A DNA stretch of 44,102 nucleotides from Kiritimatiellia bacterium (GTDB lineage: Bacteria; Verrucomicrobiota; Kiritimatiellia; CAIQIC01; Lenti-01). The stretch is taken from NCBI GenBank assembly GCA_017527155.1, contig JAFXQI010000070.1, forward strand, positions 1 to 44,102, in the 5' to 3' direction. A program made the translations under genes and the position numbers. Positions within the stretch are counted from its first letter, which is position 1; each line of letters begins with the position of its first letter. Under the pieces are notes generated by a model. It was not told the origin of the DNA, ran no database searches, and saw only the letters and a list, made by a program, of their open reading frames with translations. Shown here piece by piece: positions 39,131 through 44,102 of the stretch.

Positions 39131-39883
39131 ATGGCGTCGGTGAACGAACAGATCGTGCGGGATTATCTGGAGATGCAGGGGTTCCTTGTGCGCCAGCCGC
39201 GGAAGTACCAGATCGTGGCGCGCGCGAAGGGGGCGAACGAGGAGGTGGATTTTCTGGCGGTGAATCCGTCGGCGGGCGCGGGCGGGGAGCTGCCGGAGGC
39301 CGGGGTGTGGGGCGCGCGGGAGCTGTCGCGGGTGGGCGCGGCGCTGGTCGCGGTGCGGGGGTGGCACTCGGAGCGGTTCACGGCGCAGATGCTGGCGAAG
39401 TCGCCGGACGTGTACCGGTTCGCGGAGGCGGAGTCGGCGCGCGCGGCGGAGGCGGAGCTGGGCGGGCGGTCGGCGGCGCGCGTGCTGTGCCTCGGGTCGC
39501 TGCCGGGGGATGCGGCGCAGCGGGCGGAGGCGGTCGCGTTCTTGAAGTCGCGCGGCGTGGACGGGGTGCTGCTGTTCCGGCCGATGCTGCTGGAGCTGGC
39601 CGACCGCATCGACGGGAAAAAGAGTTACGAGAAGTCGGATGTGCTGCAGCTGCTGCGGATCCTGAAGGCGCACGGGATGCTGCGGATGGGGCAGTTGGAT
39701 TTGTTTGCGGGGAGGCGGCGGTGGGGAAAAGCGGCCGGACCGAGCGAGAGCACCGGGGTGGCCGAGACAACCGGGACCACCGGGACCACCGGGACGGACG
39801 GGACGACCGGGACGGTCGAGGCCGTTGCCGTCGAGGAGGCTGTTGCCGAGCAAGCGCCCTTGGAGCCGGAGGCCGCCGAATGA
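39131..39883 (+). CDS. Unknown protein with a nuclease-like N-terminal fold
   Basis: This 250-residue protein starts MASVNEQIVRDYLEMQGFLV and continues RQPRKYQIVARAK and EEVDFLAVNP. It then has ALVAVRGWHSERFTAQML. The helix, E-x-D strand and V-x-V-R strand order recalls PD-(D/E)XK nucleases, where the last position is normally Lys; here it is Arg, so activity is doubtful. The tail is a Thr/Gly run (TTGTTGTTGTDGTTGT) from a 9-base tandem repeat. It lies one base after aroB and overlaps dprA (ATGA), so a DNA-processing role beside DprA is possible. Confidence 0.6.
   Translation: MASVNEQIVRDYLEMQGFLVRQPRKYQIVARAKGANEEVDFLAVNPSAGAGGELPEAGVWGARELSRVGAALVAVRGWHSERFTAQMLAKSPDVYRFAEAESARAAEAELGGRSAARVLCLGSLPGDAAQRAEAVAFLKSRGVDGVLLFRPMLLELADRIDGKKSYEKSDVLQLLRILKAHGMLRMGQLDLFAGRRRWGKAAGPSESTGVAETTGTTGTTGTDGTTGTVEAVAVEEAVAEQAPLEPEAAE
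39770..39824. repeat. Coding minisatellite, ACCGGGACC units
   Basis: The nine-base unit ACCGGGACC repeats about three times exactly, then with changes to GGACGGACGGG and ACGACCGGGACGG. It encodes TTGTTGTTGTDGTTGT. Copy number may vary without changing frame. Confidence 0.7.
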
Positions 39884-41034
39884 CAACCTCCCGCGACGCC
39901 TACATCGTGCTCAACCGCATCGAGGGCATCGGCCCGGTGCGGGTGAAGGCGCTTTGCGAGGCGCTGGGGTCGCCGGAGGCGGTGCTGGGGGCGCCGGCGG
40001 ACGTGCTGTCGCGGGTGCGGGGCATCGGGCCGAAGATCGCGGAATCGCTGGCGGAGCAGGCGGGGCGGCTGGACGCGGCGTCGGAGGAGGAGAAGGCGGC
40101 GCGATTGAACGCGAAGCTGGTGACGCCGCTGGACGGGGGGTATCCGGAGCCGCTGCGGAACATCTACGATCCGCCGCTGTGTTTGTACGTGGCGGGGGAG
40201 TGGAGGGCGTCGGACGCGCGGGCGCTGGCGGTGGTGGGGACGCGGCGGATGTCGAAGTACGGGGAGGCGCAGACGGAGCGGCTGGCGGCGGGCATCGCCA
40301 AGGCCGGGTTCACGGTGGTGAGCGGTCTCGCGCGCGGGGTGGACACGGTGGCGCACCGGGCGGCGCTGTCGACCGGCGGGCGCACGGTCGCGGTGCTGGG
40401 AGGGGCGCTGGACAAGCTGTATCCGCCGGAGAACCGGGACCTGGCGCGCGCCATCGCCGCGGGGCGCGGGGCGGTGATGAGCGAGTACCCGATGGGGCGC
40501 TCGCCGGACCGCACGACGTTTCCCTGCCGGAACCGCATCGTGGCCGGGCTGTCGCGCGGCGTGGTCGTGACGGAGGCGCCGGTGGACAGCGGCGCGATGA
40601 ACACAGCGTCGCAGGCGCTGGAGCAGGGCCGCAGCGTGCTGGCGGTGCCGGGGCGCGTGGACATGGAGGGGGCGCGCGGGCCGAACAAGTTGATACGCGA
40701 AGGGGCGGTGCTGGTGCAGGAGGTCGCGGACGTGCTGGAGGAGTTCGAGGGTCTGTTCCCGGCGTCGGCCATCGCGCGGGAGAACCAGCGGCAGGACATC
40801 CGGCAGCGGCTGCCCCTATCGCCCGAGGAGGAGCGCGTGGTGCGCGCCCTCTGGCGCGAGCCGGAGATGGACCTCGACGAGCTCGCCCGCCGCGCGGAGC
40901 TCCCCGTCCAGCGGCTGCTCACGCTCTCGCTCCAGATGGAGATGAAGCGGATCCTCCGCCGCCTCCCGGGGCGCCGCGTCGCGCTCGCGGACGGGGTGCG
41001 GGGGTGGGAGTTCCCGGGAGGGGAGGCCCCGTGA
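39880..41034 (+). CDS. dprA: DNA-processing protein DprA
   Basis: This 384-residue protein loads RecA onto incoming single-stranded DNA during natural transformation. An N-terminal HhH/SAM-like domain (LNRIEGIGPVRVKALCEALG, then LSRVRGIGPKIAESLA) is followed by the Rossmann-fold DprA core. That core contains LAVVGTRRMSKYGEAQTERL, FTVVSGLARGVDTVAHRAAL, TVAVLGGALDKLYPPENRDL, FPCRNRIVAGLSRGVVVTEA and VLAVPGRVDMEGARGPNKLI. A winged-helix DML1-like domain ends the protein (EPEMDLDELARRAELPVQRL). The start overlaps the upstream stop. topA follows 84 bases on, a neighbour arrangement common in bacteria. Codon style flips from G-rich to C-rich near 40780-40830, inside the gene. Confidence 0.93.
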   Translation: MTTSRDAYIVLNRIEGIGPVRVKALCEALGSPEAVLGAPADVLSRVRGIGPKIAESLAEQAGRLDAASEEEKAARLNAKLVTPLDGGYPEPLRNIYDPPLCLYVAGEWRASDARALAVVGTRRMSKYGEAQTERLAAGIAKAGFTVVSGLARGVDTVAHRAALSTGGRTVAVLGGALDKLYPPENRDLARAIAAGRGAVMSEYPMGRSPDRTTFPCRNRIVAGLSRGVVVTEAPVDSGAMNTASQALEQGRSVLAVPGRVDMEGARGPNKLIREGAVLVQEVADVLEEFEGLFPASAIARENQRQDIRQRLPLSPEEERVVRALWREPEMDLDELARRAELPVQRLLTLSLQMEMKRILRRLPGRRVALADGVRGWEFPGGEAP

Positions 41035-41052
41035 GCGCGCACGTTTTCCCGA

Positions 41053-41092
41053 CTGCAATCGGCTGCAATCGATTGCATCCGGCAGCAATCGA
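41053..41092. repeat. Ten-base phased repeat of YTGCAATCGR upstream of topA
   Basis: Four ten-base units follow in register: CTGCAATCGG, CTGCAATCGA, TTGCATCCGG and CAGCAATCGA. The array ends 26 bases before the topA ATG, so it overlaps the expected promoter or leader. It belongs to the same family as 37539-37570. Confidence 0.78.
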
Positions 41093-41118
41093 ACCCATTT
41101 GAAGAAAGGACCCCCAAC

Positions 41119-43776
41119 ATGGCAAAGAACCTCGTAATCGTCGAATCCCCGGCCAAGGCCAAGACCATCAACAAGATGCTCGGCAAGGACTACATCGTGC
41201 TCGCTTCCATGGGCCACATCCGGGACCTGCCGGAACACGCGCTGGGCGTGGACGTCGAGAAGGGCTTCGAGCCCCGCTACGAACCCATCGCCTCCCGCGC
41301 GAAGACCATCGCCAACCTCTCCTCGCAGGCCGCCAAGGCCGAGACCGTGTACCTCGCCCCCGATCCGGACCGCGAAGGGGAGGCCATCGCCTGGCACCTG
41401 CGCGAGCTGCTCCGCAAGAAGGGCGACAAGCCGGACAAGTTCCGCCGCGTGACCTACAACGAAATCACCGCCTCCGCCATCAAGCGCGCCTTCTCCCAGC
41501 CCGGCGAGATCGACATGCCGCGCGTCGACAGCCAGCAGGCGCGGCGCATCCTGGACCGTCTCGTCGGCTACAAGGTCAGCCCCTCCCTCCGCCGCGCGAT
41601 CCCGGGCGCGTCGAGCGCCGGCCGCGTGCAGTCGGTGGCGCTGCGTCTCGTCTGCGAGCGCGAGAAGGCGATCCGCGACTTCGTCCCCGAGCCCTACTGG
41701 ATTCTCGGCGTACGCGCCGCCAAGCGCGTCCCCCCCACCGCCCCCTTCACCGCGCGCCTCGCCCGCCTGAACGGCAAGAAGGCCGACATCCGCGACGCCG
41801 CCGAAGCCGAACGCCTCTCCGCCGAACTCCGCCGCCGCGGCCTGCGCGTCTCGGCGATCCTGAACAAGGAAGTCCGCCGCAACGCGCCGCCGCCGTTCAT
41901 CACGAGCACCCTCCAGCAGGCGGCCAGCGGCGCTCTCGGCTACGCCCCCGCCCGCACCATGAAGATCGCCCAGAAGCTCTACGAAGGCATCGACATCGGC
42001 GGCGGCTCCGGCGCCACCGGCCTGATCACCTACATGCGTACCGACTCCGTCGCCGTCGCCGCCGAAGCCGCCACCGCCGCGCGCGCCTGCATCGAGCGGC
42101 TGTACGGCCCCGACTTCCTCCCGCCCGCGCCCCCCGTCTACCGCTCCCGCTCCTCCGCGCAGGAAGCCCACGAAGCCATCCGCCCCACCGACCCCGCCCG
42201 CACCCCCGACTCCCTCAAGGGCGTCCTCGACCACGACGACTGGCGCCTCTACGACCTCGTCTGGCGCCGCTTCACCGCCTCCCAGATGGCCCCCGCCCGC
42301 ATCGCCCAGCGCACCGCCGAGATCGAGGCCGTCGCGCAGCCCGGCGGCGCCGCGCCGTCCCCCGACACCTTCCTCTTCCGCGCCACCGTCTCCGAGATCG
42401 CCTTCCCGGGCTTCATGCGCGCCAGCGGCCTCGAACAGCGCAAGCGCGCGGCCGCCGCCCCGGGCCGCGCCCCCGACGGCCGCGAGGAAGAGAGCGACGA
42501 AGTCGACTCCCTCCCGCCGCTCGCCGAAGGCGAACTCCTGGACCCCGTCGAATGGCTCTCCGACCGCAAGGAAACCCAGCCCCCGCCGCGCTACACCGAC
42601 GCCTCCCTCGTCAAGGCCCTCGAAGAAAACGGCGTCGGCCGCCCCTCCACCTACGCCCAGACCATCGCCACCCTCCTCGACCGCAAGTACGCCGACCACG
42701 ACAAGCGCGCCCTCGTCCCGACCGACCTCGGCATGAAGGCCTGCGACTACCTCGTCGAGCACCTGCCCAGCCTCTTCGACGTCCAGTTCACCGCCTCGAT
42801 GGAAGAGCAGCTCGACCGCGTCGAAGAAAAACAGGTCTCCTGGCGCGGCATGCTCGCCGACTTCTACGGCAAATTCCGCACCTGGCTCGCCGGCCTGCGC
42901 GGCCCCGAAGCCGACACCGCCGCCGTCGACCGCCTTCTCGCCGCCTTCTCGCACGTCACCGAATGGCGCCCGCCCGTCAAGCGCGGCAACCGCACCTACA
43001 GCGACGAAAAATTCGTCGCCTCCATCCGCGAACAGCGCGAAGCCGGCGAACGCCCCCTCACCGCGCGCCAGCAGGCCGCGCTGACCACCGTCTTCCAGCG
43101 CTACCGCGACCGCATCCCCGGCGCCGACGCCATCGCCGCCGAACTCTCCATCCCCGACGCCCCGGCCACGGCCCCCGCCGCATCCGGCGACGGCCCCGCG
43201 GCCCCATCCGCCGCCCCCGCGCCCGCCTCCGACGCCGCCACCGCCGAAAAACTCGCCCTGCTCGCCAACGTCACCTTCGCCCCGCCGCGCAAATTCGGCA
43301 AGCGCACCTACGACGACAAGGAATTCTGCTCCTCTCTCCGCGAGCAGGCCGAATCCGGACGCGCCCTTTCCGCCGCCCAGATCGGCTACCTCGACAAGAT
43401 GCTCCTCAAGTACGCCGCGCAGATTCCCGACTTCGAGCAAAAGCGCGAAGCCCTCGGCCTGTCCGCCGCCCCGGCGCCCGCCGCCGCCGCCCAGCTCGAC
43501 GCCCTCATCGGCCTCTTCGACACCATCACCGAATGGCGCCCGCCCACCGCCGGCATCCGCGGCCGCACCTGGGACGACAAGGACTTCTATACCTCCCTGC
43601 GCGACCAGTACGCCCAAAGCAAGACCCTCTCCTTCAAGCAGGTCTCCGCCCTGAAGCGCCTCGCCTCCGCCTACGCCGCCCAGATCCCCGACTACGCCCA
43701 AAAAGCCCAGGCCCTCGGCCTCCCCGCCCCCCGCGCGCCCAAAGCCCCCAAAGCTCCCAAGGAACCCCGTTCATGA
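41119..43776 (+). CDS. topA: DNA topoisomerase I with a non-zinc, triple-repeat C-terminus
   Basis: This 885-residue type IA topoisomerase relaxes negative supercoils. The TOPRIM domain is at the start (NLVIVESPAKAKTINKML, with APDPDREGEAIAWHL holding the metal-binding DxDxE). Conserved core motifs are VDSQQARRILDRLVGYKVSP, SAGRVQSVALRLV and the catalytic tyrosine in TGLITYMRTDS, followed by AHEAIRPTD and GVGRPSTYAQTIATL. After about residue 600 there are no Cys4 zinc ribbons. Instead three repeats of about 70-75 residues occur near 604-676, 710-781 and 794-868. Each has the form (T)WRPP...RTYxDxxFxxSLREQ, LSxxQxxxL and YAAQIPDxxQK. GAAAGGA precedes the ATG. Confidence 0.93.
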   Translation: MAKNLVIVESPAKAKTINKMLGKDYIVLASMGHIRDLPEHALGVDVEKGFEPRYEPIASRAKTIANLSSQAAKAETVYLAPDPDREGEAIAWHLRELLRKKGDKPDKFRRVTYNEITASAIKRAFSQPGEIDMPRVDSQQARRILDRLVGYKVSPSLRRAIPGASSAGRVQSVALRLVCEREKAIRDFVPEPYWILGVRAAKRVPPTAPFTARLARLNGKKADIRDAAEAERLSAELRRRGLRVSAILNKEVRRNAPPPFITSTLQQAASGALGYAPARTMKIAQKLYEGIDIGGGSGATGLITYMRTDSVAVAAEAATAARACIERLYGPDFLPPAPPVYRSRSSAQEAHEAIRPTDPARTPDSLKGVLDHDDWRLYDLVWRRFTASQMAPARIAQRTAEIEAVAQPGGAAPSPDTFLFRATVSEIAFPGFMRASGLEQRKRAAAAPGRAPDGREEESDEVDSLPPLAEGELLDPVEWLSDRKETQPPPRYTDASLVKALEENGVGRPSTYAQTIATLLDRKYADHDKRALVPTDLGMKACDYLVEHLPSLFDVQFTASMEEQLDRVEEKQVSWRGMLADFYGKFRTWLAGLRGPEADTAAVDRLLAAFSHVTEWRPPVKRGNRTYSDEKFVASIREQREAGERPLTARQQAALTTVFQRYRDRIPGADAIAAELSIPDAPATAPAASGDGPAAPSAAPAPASDAATAEKLALLANVTFAPPRKFGKRTYDDKEFCSSLREQAESGRALSAAQIGYLDKMLLKYAAQIPDFEQKREALGLSAAPAPAAAAQLDALIGLFDTITEWRPPTAGIRGRTWDDKDFYTSLRDQYAQSKTLSFKQVSALKRLASAYAAQIPDYAQKAQALGLPAPRAPKAPKAPKEPRS

Positions 43777-44102
43777 CCGCCTGGCCCTTCACCCGCCGCC
43801 CCGCCCAGCCCCCCGACGCCCCCGCCGCCCCCGAGCCCTCCGAGGCCGCCGCCCCCGAGCCCTCCGCTGTTCCCCCCATCCCCCCTGTTCCCCCCATCCC
43901 CGTGGTCCCGCGCCTCGGCGGAAACGCCGAGGTCGAAGACATCTTCATCCCCGGCGCCAACCGCCCCCCCGAACCGCCCGCCCCGCCCACCCCCGACCTC
44001 CCCCCCGTCGACCCCGCCGACCTCTACGTCCCCGAGCCCCCCGCCCCCAAGCCCCCCAAGCCCCCCAAGGCCCCCAAGTCCCCCAAAGCCCAGCCCGCCC
44101 CC
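43773..44102 (+). CDS. Pro-rich protein, 5' part (continues beyond window)
   Basis: The ATG at 43773 overlaps the topA stop (ATGA) and the frame stays open to the window end (110 codons). The start MTAWPFTRRPAQPPDAPAAP is followed by Pro/Ala/Glu repeats, a short less biased phrase (RLGGNAEVEDIFIPGANRPP) and a PPKPPKAPKSPKAQP stretch. No domain is reached. It may be a disordered N-terminus of a larger protein translated together with topA. Confidence 0.55.
   Translation, partial: MTAWPFTRRPAQPPDAPAAPEPSEAAAPEPSAVPPIPPVPPIPVVPRLGGNAEVEDIFIPGANRPPEPPAPPTPDLPPVDPADLYVPEPPAPKPPKPPKAPKSPKAQPAP

Noticed and set aside
40816-43701. Minus-strand 961-codon ORF antisense to topA.
   Set aside because: Gly/Ala/Glu-rich antisense shadow; the plus strand has an unmistakable topoisomerase I.

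Overview
The window is a high-GC chromosomal segment from a Gram-negative bacterium. TolB and the Pal lipoprotein imply an outer membrane, and there are two lipoprotein signals. Lineage is an inference. A small Cys-pair protein at 11923-12516 resembles a family I associate with Planctomycetes and Verrucomicrobia, TopA lacks zinc ribbons, there is a chlamydia-like secretion chaperone, and several families of short intergenic repeats are present. Together these suggest the PVC superphylum, perhaps the Kiritimatiellota/Lentisphaerota side. No rRNA is present to settle it.

Layout. 1-1440: end of a Pro/Ala-rich protein and a 2-hydroxyacid dehydrogenase. 1798-4855 (minus): thioredoxin reductase, an MsbA-like ABC exporter and a TrpR-like regulator, coupled by 4-base overlaps. 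5187-7439: tRNA-Lys, tolB and pal. 7505-8916 (minus): HAD hydrolase and DUF3859 lipoprotein. 9126-14248: coupled run of ferredoxin, TPR protein, Cys-pair protein, psuG and a PLD nuclease. It is followed by an ECF sigma factor and its membrane partner. 15975-17674 (minus): a CesT-like type III secretion chaperone with a candidate secreted substrate. 18297-24414: PAS-PP2C phosphatase and a SNF2 helicase. 24415-25306: repeats and gene relics. 25307-32909: a 7.6 kb integrative element in tRNA-Arg(ACG). 33060-44102: rdgB, an orphan protein, a molybdenum hydroxylase large subunit, aroB, a nuclease-like protein, dprA, topA and the start of a Pro-rich protein.

The integrative element has 30 bp direct repeats, a tyrosine recombinase, a small HTH protein, a DnaB/RepA-like replicative ATPase, a Nu1-like small terminase subunit and a structured leader before a small AT-richer gene. 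It has no capsid, portal or large terminase gene. This is the layout of a phage satellite (PICI-like), which I do not know to have been described from this lineage.

The second notable system is an array of near-perfect palindromes, TTTTCCAATNATTGGAAAA. It occurs upstream of trxB (6 copies), upstream of the molybdenum hydroxylase gene (6 copies) and upstream of a decayed transporter relic (2 copies). Successive copies start 21-22 or 30-31 bp apart, i.e. two or three helical turns. The asymmetric variants point the same way relative to the downstream gene, and each array ends shortly before a sigma70-like promoter. This looks like a multi-site operator for an unknown regulator or architectural protein. 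Several of these promoters place the -10 box 6-7 bases before the ATG, which suggests leaderless mRNAs.
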